From Candidatus Villigracilis saccharophilus (GTDB lineage Bacteria; Chloroflexota; Anaerolineae; Anaerolineales; Villigracilaceae): a DNA stretch of 64,000 nt. The notes under the pieces are model-generated. The model searched no databases, was not told the DNA's origin, and was given only the letters and a program-made list of their open reading frames with translations. Made by a program: the position numbers and the translations under genes. The first letter of the stretch is position 1. The number at the start of each line of letters is the position of its first letter. The stretch spans positions 46,078-110,077 of the forward strand of contig JADJNA010000018.1 of NCBI GenBank assembly GCA_016709305.1, read 5' to 3'. Shown in pieces: positions 1 through 9,806 of the stretch.

Positions 1-1743
1 CTGGTCAGCGAGTGTTTGCAAGACTGCGACTTCATCGTCCGTGAAGATGTTTGATTTTTTCGACTGAACATCAAGCACCCCGATGACTCTGGTGCCGATC
101 TTTAATGGGATGGCAGCTTCCGCTTGTGTGTCAGGCAGAAGCGGATTGTATTTGTGGAGTTTGTCCAGCAAAACATCGTTTACCACAACGGCCTGTCCTT
201 CCAGCGCCACCTTGCCAACAATGGATTTTAAATTTACCGCCAGAGTGTGCTTTCTTTTTTTCATTTCAGCGCCGGCTAGGCCGGTTGCTTCGCGCAATAC
301 AGCATTAAAACCGGTTTCTTCAACAATAAAAATTGCTGCATGGTAAAAATTGAATTTTTCATAGACCAGATTTACCGTTCTGGTGAAAATTGTGTTTAGG
401 TCAAGGGTAGAGGTTACAAGGCGGCCAATTTCTGCTGATGCGGATAGATATGTATTTCGCCTTTGTAGTTCCTCTTCCACCTTTTTCCGGTCGGATATAT
501 CATGATGAACAGCGAGAAATCCGAGGATCTCACCGTTCTCGTCGAGGATCGGGCTGTTTGTCCCTGCAACGTGAATCAGCCTGCCGTCTTTGGTCATGTT
601 GATCAATTCGCCAGTAATTGTTTGCTTTGATAGTAAAGTTCCCCAAAAATATTTGTATTCTTCCTGTTTTATCAGGCCCGATTTGATGATGCGCGGAGTC
701 AGACCAATTACTTCACTTGGTTTATGCCCATAAACCGTCTCGAATGCTGAATTTGCAAATACGATTTTTCCGCTGGTATCCGTCATGAAAACTGCATCGC
801 CGGATGTTTCAATTCCCAACTTGAATCTTGTCAGGTCTGCTTCTGCGCGCAAGCGACCAATCGCGGCTGAAATTGGAGCCAGGGAAGACTCTAGCAAGTA
901 AAGTTGATTTTTGTCGAGGAAGGCATCTTTTTCCACCATGTCCACTCCCAAAGTTCCAACCACTTCATCGTTAATAAAAATGGGAAATATGGCGGTGTAG
1001 TTGATGCCAAGCCGGCGGGCTTCCGTCCGCGCAATGAGTGGATTATTTGTATTGTTCGAAGCATCTTCCAAAATATACGGCTTGCGGGTCGCTATCAATG
1101 TTTGCGTGGCAAGGTTTCCTTCCAGAGGGATCTTGAATCCCACTGCGCTGACGGGGTTGCTCATTTTGGAGTGGTCGGCGACCACAGTGAAACCCTGTTT
1201 GTCATCATCCAATAATGTGATCGCTCCGCGGGCAACCGGGAAGGCTTCTACAATTTCACGAACTACGCTTCGCAGCGCCTCAACTAAATTGGTTGAGGCA
1301 GTTAACGTGCTGACCACGCGATTGATCAAGGCAAGTTCGTTGGCGCGTTCTTTTGATTCTTGAAAAAGGCGGGCGTTTTCAAGCGCAAGTGAGAGCTGGT
1401 CGGTTACCTGGTTGATAAGCAGTTCTTCTTCAGTGGTCCATTTGCGCACCTTCGTGTCATCCATTACACGCAAGGTTGACCAATCTTGAATCCCGGTCTG
1501 AATGTTTACAGAATACGAGGATGAATTCGCGGAGTGTACGCCATTATTGATGATGACTGGCGTCGTGCGAAGCGGTTTGGGCGCGGGAACAGATTCAGAG
1601 TTTTGATGAACATGCTTAGTGGCAGAAAGTGCTGCGTCTTTTTCAACAGTGGAAATGCTTTGTGGCTTGTCAGCATGTCCTTCTGGATGAATATCCTGGA
1701 AGAGCTTTTCAAGCCGCTTGTCTATTTTGGGTTTCTTTGGCAT
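1..1743 (-). CDS. Soluble GAF/PAS sensor protein, C-terminus outside window
   Basis: This is an open frame of 581 codons that is still open at base 1. No membrane segment is visible. After a polar 80-residue leader comes the second half of a GAF domain (about residues 85-125, ending LALENARLF). A full GAF follows (about 130-285), then a PAS domain (about 300-415, with the NSAFETVYGH core) and another GAF (about 425-581) that is cut by the window edge. The ATG at 1743 has a CAGGAG ribosome site and overlaps the end of the ParA gene by 35 nt, so translation is probably coupled. It is the last gene of the GAF operon seen here. A histidine kinase or other output module could lie beyond base 1; nothing in the window decides this. 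Confidence 0.8.
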   Translation of the reverse strand, partial: MPKKPKIDKRLEKLFQDIHPEGHADKPQSISTVEKDAALSATKHVHQNSESVPAPKPLRTTPVIINNGVHSANSSSYSVNIQTGIQDWSTLRVMDDTKVRKWTTEEELLINQVTDQLSLALENARLFQESKERANELALINRVVSTLTASTNLVEALRSVVREIVEAFPVARGAITLLDDDKQGFTVVADHSKMSNPVSAVGFKIPLEGNLATQTLIATRKPYILEDASNNTNNPLIARTEARRLGINYTAIFPIFINDEVVGTLGVDMVEKDAFLDKNQLYLLESSLAPISAAIGRLRAEADLTRFKLGIETSGDAVFMTDTSGKIVFANSAFETVYGHKPSEVIGLTPRIIKSGLIKQEEYKYFWGTLLSKQTITGELINMTKDGRLIHVAGTNSPILDENGEILGFLAVHHDISDRKKVEEELQRRNTYLSASAEIGRLVTSTLDLNTIFTRTVNLVYEKFNFYHAAIFIVEETGFNAVLREATGLAGAEMKKRKHTLAVNLKSIVGKVALEGQAVVVNDVLLDKLHKYNPLLPDTQAEAAIPLKIGTRVIGVLDVQSKKSNIFTDDEVAVLQTLADQ

Positions 1744-2494
1744 ATTCCAATAGCTCCTGGGCAAGGACACGGTATTGTATCGAGCTGCGCGCGCCTGGTT
1801 TGTAATGCGTGATCGGCATTCCAACAATTGGGCTTTCGCGCAGTTTCGTGTCTATTTCTATGACCGTGTTAAAGACTCCTTCGCCAAATGTTGTGCGAAG
1901 CTGCTCATTAATATTACGGTGCGTGCGATTCCGCCTATCCAGCATTGTAACGAGGATTCGATATGCCAGTTTGGAGTTGTCTTCTTCTCGAATTCGGCGG
2001 ACGAGCGTCATCATATTTCGCAGGGCGTATGCGGAAAAATATTCCGCTTGCGTGGGGATGAGCAGAAGGTCTGCTGCGGCGATGGCATTTTGGGTAATGA
2101 CACCCAGCGCCGGTGGACAATCAAGGATAATGAAATCATACGGCAGGTCTGCGTTTGCAATGGCGCGCTGCAGGATGGTGGTGTGATGTGTGCGCATCGG
2201 AAGGAATTGTTCCGATGTTTCGATGCGCGAACTGGATGGGATGAGATCAAGGTTTTCGACATCCGTTTTTATACAGATACTCTGGATGGATGCATTATCA
2301 AGCATCAGGTCAGCCGATGTGAGCTTGGCTTCACCCGGCTCAAAACCGAGAGACAAGGTCAGGTTGGATTGCGCGTCCAGATCGATCACCAAAATTTTTT
2401 GTCCGAGATCTGCAAGTGATGCGCCGAGTGACAGTGTGCTGGTGGTTTTTGCGACGCCACCTTTTTCGTTTGAAATAGCAATTGTAATTGTCAT
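1709..2494 (-). CDS. ParA/Soj-family partitioning-type ATPase
   Basis: The protein has 261 residues starting at the ATG at 2494, which has an AGGA ribosome site; a longer frame to 2563 exists but adds no conserved sequence. The deviant Walker A motif KGGVAKTT (residues 11-18), the Walker A' motif LVIDLDAQSN and the Walker B-like FIILDCPPA are all present, which is the ParA/MinD signature. Such ATPases bind DNA or membrane as ATP dimers and position plasmids, chromosomes, chemoreceptor arrays or other large assemblies. No ParB gene or parS-like repeat is seen next to it. It lies 22 nt after a GAF sensor gene and overlaps the next one, so it is part of the sensor operon. I infer a role in positioning the sensor assembly rather than in DNA segregation. 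Confidence 0.9.
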   Translation of the reverse strand: MTITIAISNEKGGVAKTTSTLSLGASLADLGQKILVIDLDAQSNLTLSLGFEPGEAKLTSADLMLDNASIQSICIKTDVENLDLIPSSSRIETSEQFLPMRTHHTTILQRAIANADLPYDFIILDCPPALGVITQNAIAAADLLLIPTQAEYFSAYALRNMMTLVRRIREEDNSKLAYRILVTMLDRRNRTHRNINEQLRTTFGEGVFNTVIEIDTKLRESPIVGMPITHYKPGARSSIQYRVLAQELLEYAKETQNRQAA

Positions 2495-2516
2495 GGTTAT
2501 CCTGTTAAGATTTTTT

Positions 2517-4232
2517 TTATTTATCTGGCGAAGGGTTGTTCTTTTGCGGAATGATCTCAACACGTGTCGCGCCCAGAACCCGCTGAAGTTCGGTCATGGC
2601 GGTTTGAATCATTTCGTTCGGGTCGTTGGTGCTGCGGATCTTGTTGGTGATATCTGAAACAATACGCTCGCGTGCGGTGCGAGTATTGGTTTCTTCGAAT
2701 AGACGTGCGTTTTCAGCGGACAAGGCAACACGATCAGCTACAGCTCTGATCAGATCGATTTGATCGCGACCCAGGCGTTCGCTTTTTGGAACCTGAACGG
2801 ATAAAGTGCCGATAGATTCGCCGCGCAAAGTGATTGGGACGGAAAATTCACGTCTTTGCATATTTTGATCTTTGACAACTTTAATTTCATCAGACAGCTC
2901 TTTTTTGATCAATTCTACTGTACCGCTTGCAGTATAACGGTATCCCTTTAGTTTTAATTCCTTTGGCAGCCGACTCCATGAGTCGCGCAGGTTTTGGCGG
3001 TACACCGCCTCAGACTCGGTTAACGCTTTTTGCGTTTGATCAAATAAACGGGCATTTTGGATCGCGAGACTGATCTGGTCTGCTAGTGTGGATAAAACCT
3101 CGATATCCTCGTTGGTAAATGCGTTTCTTTCCTTACTTTGCACATCCAGTGCGCCGATCACTGTGCCGGCTATTCTTAACGGGAGCGCCATTTCAGAATG
3201 GGTATCAGGCAGATCGGGATTATTGAAGTACGCGCTATCCATACCCACGTCAAGCGCAATACGCGCTTCGCCGCTGTCTGTCACATAACCGACGATGCCT
3301 TGTTCGCCTACTTTGAGTTGATGTCTGCGCGCAAGCATTCTCTTTCCACCCGGACTGTTTGCAGCCACAAGCGCCGCGTATTTGTTGCTGGCATCATTAA
3401 GAAAAATGCCAACGTGATAAAAACCAAATTGCTCACTTACCGCTTCCGAAATGCGGGGTAGTAATTCAGCCAGGTTTTGAGCAGAGTTGATTGTGCGTGA
3501 AATGCGGGTGATGGTCTCGAATTGTCTGGCACGCCTTTTACTGAGAACGCTCGTCTTTTCCAGTTCTATTGTACGCTCATCAATACGCTTTTCCAGAGTT
3601 TGGGTCAGTTCCTGTAATTTTTGGTTGCTATCCGTCAAGTTACTTTCGCTTTGGCGCAAGCGGATTAATGTTGAATAAATGCTGTTTGTCGCGAGGCTGA
3701 AAATAATCGCAATCAATAAATAGCCGATGAAAGTTGTAACACCATCCACAATGGGCGTAGGCGCGGGGCTGGGAGTCTGAACCTCGATAATTTGATTGTT
3801 AATCAGGAAGAGAACGATGACGTGTTTTATTCCGTATAAAATGGCGGTGATAAACGATCCGCGCGGACCAAGTAATAATCCACCGGCTACGATGACAGCG
3901 CCGGAGAGGATGCTGACCGGACGGGTTTCGCCTTTTGCAAATATCTCAACAATGGTGGATAGTACCAGGAAGGAGGCTATCAAAGCCATACTGACCGGTC
4001 GAATGTGGCCTCTTTTTGCAAATGCCATCAATATGGTTGCCGTGATGGCAACAAGGAGTGCCAAAGGCAGGAAGAATTGACCACTCACCGGGCTCAATAT
4101 TCGTATAAGTAATACAGCAGGCGGCAGAATATATGTGGCCGTCAATATTCGAAATAACACACCTGCTATGCGTGTTTTTTCCTCATCCTCAAAAACCGGT
4201 GGGGTGAAAAATTTCCTGATCGCGTTTAACAT
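2517..4232 (-). CDS. Membrane-anchored tandem-GAF sensor without output domain
   Basis: The protein has 571 residues. About six membrane segments occupy residues 20-190. A coiled coil follows (about 190-240). GAF-A spans about 240-400 and carries the family signature YHVGIFL, LKVGEQGIVG, RIALDVG, NPDLPDTHSEMALPL and IGALDVQS. A linker with a conserved SW pair leads to a short GAF-B (about 420-525, ending ALSAENARLF). The last 45 residues form a helix plus strand resembling the beginning of a GAF domain. No HisKA, HATPase, GGDEF or HTH domain is present. The start has AGGA five bases upstream and lies 18 nt after the preceding stop. The ligand is unknown. Confidence 0.85.
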   Translation of the reverse strand: MLNAIRKFFTPPVFEDEEKTRIAGVLFRILTATYILPPAVLLIRILSPVSGQFFLPLALLVAITATILMAFAKRGHIRPVSMALIASFLVLSTIVEIFAKGETRPVSILSGAVIVAGGLLLGPRGSFITAILYGIKHVIVLFLINNQIIEVQTPSPAPTPIVDGVTTFIGYLLIAIIFSLATNSIYSTLIRLRQSESNLTDSNQKLQELTQTLEKRIDERTIELEKTSVLSKRRARQFETITRISRTINSAQNLAELLPRISEAVSEQFGFYHVGIFLNDASNKYAALVAANSPGGKRMLARRHQLKVGEQGIVGYVTDSGEARIALDVGMDSAYFNNPDLPDTHSEMALPLRIAGTVIGALDVQSKERNAFTNEDIEVLSTLADQISLAIQNARLFDQTQKALTESEAVYRQNLRDSWSRLPKELKLKGYRYTASGTVELIKKELSDEIKVVKDQNMQRREFSVPITLRGESIGTLSVQVPKSERLGRDQIDLIRAVADRVALSAENARLFEETNTRTARERIVSDITNKIRSTNDPNEMIQTAMTELQRVLGATRVEIIPQKNNPSPDK

Positions 4233-4250
4233 TGCCGTCCTGTCGGTCTG

Positions 4251-7064
4251 CTACTCATCATCTTTCTCAAATTTAATCATAACCTCTGAGCCGGGCATGG
4301 CGCGTCCTAATTCTTCCACTGCTGTTTGCAGGACATTCTTTAGATTAATGGACGCGCCGATTTTTCCGGTAACTTCACCAATCGTTTGTTCCTTGACTAG
4401 CTGCCTTTGCGAATCCTGGATCAGGCGCGCGTTCTCAAGAGCCAGAGAAAGACGTTCAGAAATTGCTTCTACAAGGTTAATCTCATCATTTGTCCACAGG
4501 CGGCCCGCTGTGGGTGCCTTGATATTCAATGCGCCGATCACCTGCTCCCTTAATTTGATCGGAACAACGATCAAGGACTCCTGTTTTGATTGTCCAGCCT
4601 GATAGATCAGGCTGCTGCCACGGTTCATCGCCTGACGTATCTCATCTGTGTCAATGGGCGCTGTTACTTTTCTTCCGCCTGCGAGGCTTTGTTGATAACC
4701 AATTGACGATTCATCGCGGCTGAAGGTCAGCCAGCTTTCCTGTATGTTTTTGCGATAAAGCGCTTGTGATTCCATTAGTGCCTGCTGTGTTTGCTCAAAT
4801 AAGCGGGCATTTTCAATTGCAATGGCGATCTGGTCCGCAAGGATGCTGAGCGTATTCGCATTATTGTCATCAAACGCGCCAGGTTTTTCGCTTTGTACAT
4901 CAAGCACTCCAACAATTTGATCTCGGATTTTAAGCGGCAGCGCCATTTCGGAGCGGGTGTTTGGCATGTCAGGATTGTTGAAGTAGACAGCGTCCTGCCC
5001 GACTTCCAATGCGATGCGCGGGATTCCAAATTTTGCGACATGCCCAACAATGCCGGTCTCGCCGACCACGAGCTTGTGTCCGCGCGCGAGCATGTTTTTT
5101 CCGCCCTGACTATTGGCGGCTTGCAGCACCGCAAATTGTTTTGTATCATTGATCAGGAAAATTCCCGTGTGGTAGAAACCGAAACGCTCGCTCACAAGTC
5201 TTGTAATGAGCGGGAGGAGTATTTCAAGTTTTTGCTCACTGGTGATTACCCTTGATATTTCACTGATCGCCTGCAGTTCGTTGGCTCGTTTTTCACTTTG
5301 TTGACGTGCGACTTCAATGCTGGCTGTCCGTTCAGCAACGCGTAACTCCAGATTATTGACTGTTTGAGACAACTCGTCTGTCATGCGGTTGAAGGCTGTT
5401 GACAGAATGCCGATCTCATCCTCGGTATTTGTTTTTGCGCGGGCAGCCAGGTCTCCTGCTGAAATTTTCTCAGCCACATTGGCAAGCGAGATCAATGGGG
5501 AAGCGAGGAATTTCGAAGTGAAAAAACCAGAGCCGATGCTGAAAAAAACCAATCCTATGGAAATTAAAATATTCGTTCTGTTTTGTTCTGCGATCGGATC
5601 CAAATATATCTTTGTGGATTGACGAACAATTGCGACCCATGGCTGTGTCTCGAGAAATCGACCTGTATTTATGGTGTTTGATTGTAGCGAATTCGAATAG
5701 GCTTCAAAAAAAGGTTGTTGTTGTAAATTATCCACACCTGCGACGATCAGATCATTTATACCAGCCAAGGCAGTTTCTCTTTGACCGCGGGGCAGGCGGT
5801 TTTCCAATTGCATTACGCTAAATTCCAAATCATTAAAATTGTAAAATGATTTCAATAATTCACTACGGTCGCCAGTGTAGCCTATCCGTATGTAGGTTCT
5901 TGTATCTGCCAGCAAAATGATAGTACCTGTATTTCCGGTATCTATGGATCGAATAATGGATTGTATAACTGTCGCGTAATATTCGATCCGCAAAACGCCG
6001 GAGATTGTCCCGCTTTTTCCCGTGATCGGAGAGCTGAAGTAAATAAAGGAATCATTGTCGTGGAAAACAATATTCGATGCGTACGGCAGCCCAGTCTGAA
6101 GCGGACGTTTAAAGTAAGACTGATTTCCCTCATTCTGTCCTATATGATTCTCGAATGTGTCAAGAATATTTTTTCCGTTTTCGTCAAGCACAGCGATCGA
6201 ATGAATGAAGACTGGGTTTTTACGGGTTAGTGATAACAGCGCCAGCCGTGCGTTATTTTCTTCCCCGCTATTTGTACGCGAGTCTGAAGGCAGATCCAAA
6301 TAGGAGGTCAGTGCCAGTTGTCTCGAATCTGAACGTATACCTTCAATTTGAAAGGAAATAAAGCTGTCAATTGAATTGGCAATGGTTTTTGCAAGCGTGG
6401 TTAATTGGGCTTTCCCCTGGCTTTGCAGGGTTTGAGAGGCTGAGATGCTATTAAAGAGTCCCAGTGCCACCAATGGAATTATGGTTACAAGAAAAAAACC
6501 GATAATGATCTTTGTTTGCAGTGTGTAGGAGTTAAAACGCCGCAATATAAAGAAAGTATAGAAGAGCGAGGCCGCTGCGGCGATCAAATTTGTTGCGTTG
6601 GAATTGGTGGGTAATCCGAAGTCGGGTAAATATTGGTCTGTGACCGTAATAATGACCGCAATGATAAAAGCGCCAATGATCACACGCGAAGCCCATTTAG
6701 TATCCAGGGTAGCAGATGAAATTCCCGCCACAACGATCGCGACCATTATTCCAAGCGCAAGACCTTGTCCATGGACTACAAATGGAACGGTAAGTGCCAG
6801 CGCAAATATCGTGCCAATTAAGATTGACATTCCCTGGTTGTGACGGCCCCGGTGGCTTTGATATGCACTTGCAAATCCCGCAATCGCTACAAGTCCAGTT
6901 ATTCCAAAACCAAACAGCCCCCCGAAGCCGTTCTCGGAATATCCAACGTATCCGGAGATCAGGGCTACCACCACGAATAAAGCCCCTGTGACCAGGCTGA
7001 TCGTCAAGGCATTTTTTCGACGGCGTTCTTCCGGCGAACTAGATTGGATGGGAGATTTATTCAT
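4251..7064 (-). CDS. Cache-HAMP-GAF-GAF membrane sensor
   Basis: The protein has 937 residues. Six hydrophobic helices (about 20-180) precede a further membrane helix (about 188-210). A large extracytoplasmic domain follows (about 211-490) of dCache type, including the stretch VLDENGKNILDTF. After another membrane helix comes a HAMP domain (about 515-570, GDLAARAK and DEIGILSTAFNRM), a coiled coil, GAF-A with the same NPDMPNTRSEMALPL signature as its neighbours, the Trp linker, GAF-B and the short GAF-start-like tail. It should sense something outside the cell through the Cache domain. As in its paralogues there is no catalytic output domain. It is 18 nt from the genes on either side. Confidence 0.85.
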   Translation of the reverse strand: MNKSPIQSSSPEERRRKNALTISLVTGALFVVVALISGYVGYSENGFGGLFGFGITGLVAIAGFASAYQSHRGRHNQGMSILIGTIFALALTVPFVVHGQGLALGIMVAIVVAGISSATLDTKWASRVIIGAFIIAVIITVTDQYLPDFGLPTNSNATNLIAAAASLFYTFFILRRFNSYTLQTKIIIGFFLVTIIPLVALGLFNSISASQTLQSQGKAQLTTLAKTIANSIDSFISFQIEGIRSDSRQLALTSYLDLPSDSRTNSGEENNARLALLSLTRKNPVFIHSIAVLDENGKNILDTFENHIGQNEGNQSYFKRPLQTGLPYASNIVFHDNDSFIYFSSPITGKSGTISGVLRIEYYATVIQSIIRSIDTGNTGTIILLADTRTYIRIGYTGDRSELLKSFYNFNDLEFSVMQLENRLPRGQRETALAGINDLIVAGVDNLQQQPFFEAYSNSLQSNTINTGRFLETQPWVAIVRQSTKIYLDPIAEQNRTNILISIGLVFFSIGSGFFTSKFLASPLISLANVAEKISAGDLAARAKTNTEDEIGILSTAFNRMTDELSQTVNNLELRVAERTASIEVARQQSEKRANELQAISEISRVITSEQKLEILLPLITRLVSERFGFYHTGIFLINDTKQFAVLQAANSQGGKNMLARGHKLVVGETGIVGHVAKFGIPRIALEVGQDAVYFNNPDMPNTRSEMALPLKIRDQIVGVLDVQSEKPGAFDDNNANTLSILADQIAIAIENARLFEQTQQALMESQALYRKNIQESWLTFSRDESSIGYQQSLAGGRKVTAPIDTDEIRQAMNRGSSLIYQAGQSKQESLIVVPIKLREQVIGALNIKAPTAGRLWTNDEINLVEAISERLSLALENARLIQDSQRQLVKEQTIGEVTGKIGASINLKNVLQTAVEELGRAMPGSEVMIKFEKDDE

Positions 7065-7082
7065 AATAATTCTCTTGTGTAG

Positions 7083-8042
7083 TTAAGGCAGAAAAGCAGG
7101 GTCAATTAATTCCAGCGGGTCTAGCTGCTGCGCCAAAACTCCAATTGAAATCAAATATTCTGAAGTGCGCTGTGTAACCGCGTAGATCGAATTTTCATCC
7201 TGTATATTGAACAGGGCTTTGTTTTCCTCCAAAGAAAACAACTTTAGATTTTCATCCGGCAGGATCTTTAAATTAAGGTATTGGGTCGCGATGGCTTGAG
7301 TTTCCTGCGGGTTTCTAAGGCGATATTCCACAGCCTCGAACCAGGCTTTCAGGAAAGCTTGAATGTCTTCGGGCCTGTCATCCACGATCGACGCGCTGAA
7401 GACAATCATATACGGAAAGAGTCGTGTTTTTTCATTCGGGTATATTATTTTATTCCCGTTTAAAAGAGATTGAGACAAATAGGGTTCCCTTGTATAAACC
7501 GCCTGAACCTGGCCATTTTTTAGGGCATCGAACGCGTTTTCCGGCTTGATGTTTGCGAGATTGATATCACCTGGGTTCATTTTTACACTTTGTAACATGT
7601 TTGCGATAGCGATCTCATATTGAGAACCAAGCAGAACCCCAACGGTTTTTCCTTTTAGATCTTCTATACTGTTTATATCAGGTCCGGTAATGATGGCGTC
7701 CGCGCCGCCGTCATCAGATACGCCGACCACTTTCATATGAGCGTTGCGATTTATGTTGATCGTATCTTCTGCTGTGATGAGAGCACCATCAATTTGTCCG
7801 GACGCAAGATTTGAAAATGTTTTGGAAAAAAACTCGTTATAAACCGGTTCAACTTCCACTCCATATTTTTCGAACAGACCTTTCTCCTGGGCGACCAGAA
7901 GTGTATAGTCACCCCACCATTGTGTATATGCAACACGCAAGGGAGAGCGGGAAGGTTTTTCCGCCTTAAGTATCGCACAAGCCCCAAGGTATGGAATGAT
8001 TGCTATGATTAGAGCGCTTTTCAAGACAAGATTTCTATGCAT
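7083..8042 (-). CDS. Orphan NMT1/THI5-like substrate-binding lipoprotein
   Basis: The protein has 319 residues. The N-terminal signal peptide ends in the lipobox LGAC, so Cys22 should be lipidated. The mature part has the type II periplasmic-binding-protein pattern of the SsuA/TauA/ThiY group, for example LRVAYTQWWGDY near the start, LASGQIDGALIT and LKGKTVGVLLGS. Such proteins normally deliver sulfonates, pyrimidine precursors or similar small molecules to an ABC permease, but no permease or ATPase gene is near. It lies inside the sensor operon, 18 nt before the Cache-GAF gene and 15 nt after a GAF gene. I infer it may present a ligand to one of the membrane sensors. The substrate cannot be told from sequence. 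Confidence 0.8.
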   Translation of the reverse strand: MHRNLVLKSALIIAIIPYLGACAILKAEKPSRSPLRVAYTQWWGDYTLLVAQEKGLFEKYGVEVEPVYNEFFSKTFSNLASGQIDGALITAEDTININRNAHMKVVGVSDDGGADAIITGPDINSIEDLKGKTVGVLLGSQYEIAIANMLQSVKMNPGDINLANIKPENAFDALKNGQVQAVYTREPYLSQSLLNGNKIIYPNEKTRLFPYMIVFSASIVDDRPEDIQAFLKAWFEAVEYRLRNPQETQAIATQYLNLKILPDENLKLFSLEENKALFNIQDENSIYAVTQRTSEYLISIGVLAQQLDPLELIDPAFLP

Positions 8043-8057
8043 TGTGGAGCCTGTATT

Positions 8058-9789
8058 TTATCCTGCCATACCCAATTCTATGGATGCTGGTTCGATTTGA
8101 ACGAGCACGTCAGATCCGCCGAGTGCACGGCTTAGTTCCTGGGCAGCTGTTTGTAAAATTGTTTCAAATCTTGTGGATGCGTTGATCCTGGAGGAGATAT
8201 CGGTTGTGACTCTCTCTATATCTGCGCGATGCTGTGCGGTCTGGATTAAGAGGGCTGTTTCGATGGCGATTGAGAGACGGTCTGCTACAGATTCGGCAAT
8301 ATCAGCATCATCACTTGTTAATTCTTGATGTTGTTTGGTGTGTAGATTCATGATGCCGATCGTTCTCCCGCGCAACCGAATTGGAATTGCAAGGTTTGAG
8401 TTTCCGTTTTCTTTATTTGATATGACCGGCCGCCCAAGTTTTACAGCCTCCTGAATATATTCACCAGTTAAGGGTTGTTCCAGACGGGAGACGGTTGATC
8501 CTTTTAATTGAAAACCCAGCCCCAATGATTTGGACTGCATCACCTCCCATGAATTGCGTGTAAATTCGCCGAAGGTACTTTGCGATTCCGCTAACGATTT
8601 ACGGGCTTCTTCAAGAATAAGTGTGTTGTTGAGTGTAATTGCCACCTGGTCAGCCAGGGTTGTTAACACCTCAACATCATCGTGGCTAAAGGCGTTTGCC
8701 TCAGTACTTTGTACGTCCAAAGCGCCAATGATTTGCCCGGAATATCGAAGAGGCATCGTGATTTCGGAGCGGGTATTGGGAAGATTGGGATTGTCGAAGT
8801 ACGCGGCATCACTTCCAACATCCAGCGCGATGCGCGTTCGTCCAGTAGCAGAAACCAGGCCGACGATGCCGGTCTGCCCAACCTTTAATTTATGACCTTT
8901 TTCCAGCATCTTTTGTCCGCCTTCACTATTTGATGCGCGCAGCACAGCGAATTCACGTTCTTTATCCAACAGGAAAATTCCGGTGTGATAAGTGTTGAAT
9001 TGTTCACTGATCACCTGGGTGATACGCGGCATAAGCGTATCCAGATCCTGGATAGACGAAATCGCTTTTACTACCTGTGAAATGGCCTCAAACTGACGCG
9101 CGCGCCGTAAGTTGAATTGGTTCGCGGTATCTAGATCTGCGGTACGCTGGTTTACGCGTTCTTCAAGCGACTGTCTTAATTCGCTCAGTTCGCGATTTTC
9201 CGCCAATTGAATTTTTTCATTTATCTTCAGTCTGTTAATCGTTTCAGTAAGGCGATTGATCAACACCTGAATGACGCCAGCACAGCCAATAAGTACAATC
9301 ACGATGATGATCGCATCGTCAACCCCAACTTTTGTAACTGCTCTTCCAGTCCGTAGATCCATTATTGCGATACCAAGGGCGGTAATGACTGCGATCGGTG
9401 CAACCAGCCAGATGCCCAGGCGGCCCAAGCAATAAAGCGGCAATCACAAAAACGAAGGGAAGACCAACGATGGATATGTCGCGCAAACCGTTCGTGCCGC
9501 TCGCAATGATCGCAATTGCTGCAATGAGCGCCAGGGGCACGATTAATTTGGCCATGCCTACTTTGCCGCGAACCGCCAAAAATAAAGAGATGATCTCGAG
9601 AATCAGGGTAATGCTTAATGTGATCAGAGCCGGTATATTCCGAGATTCGTCCCCAAAGAGACCAATCACCAGCGGCAGGAGAAAAATATTAATAACAATA
9701 ACAAATATAAGAATGTTCCGTGTCATTTGAATGAATGACGGATTATTATCTTCTTCGTCTCTAAAATAATTCAGTAACCTGGAAAGCAT
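8058..9789 (-). CDS. Membrane-anchored tandem-GAF sensor (apparent frameshift near 9420)
   Basis: Two overlapping frames (9789-9319 and 9443-8058) join into one protein of about 576 residues if one C is removed near 9420, giving AALLLGRLGIWLV across the join. The N-terminal half holds five or six membrane helices (about 22-190). A coiled coil, GAF-A (YHTGIFLLD, NPNLPNTRSEITMPL, IGALDVQS), the Trp linker (NSWEVM), GAF-B (RGRTIGIMNLHTK) and the usual tail (TAAQELSRALGGSDVLV) follow. The start has a good AGGAG site. No output domain is present. A real frameshift would separate the membrane part from the GAF part, but similar indels across unrelated genes make a consensus error more likely. Confidence 0.75.
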
Positions 9790-9806
9790 ATTCCGTCTCC
9801 TGGTAT

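Noticed and set aside
1775..2419. 214-codon plus-strand open frame
   Set aside because: It is the reverse complement of the ParA gene, whose motifs are unambiguous on the minus strand.
1709..2494. ParA as mark of a plasmid or phage origin
   Set aside because: No ParB, replication initiator, iterons or parS-like repeats are visible, and the gene is embedded in a sensor operon.
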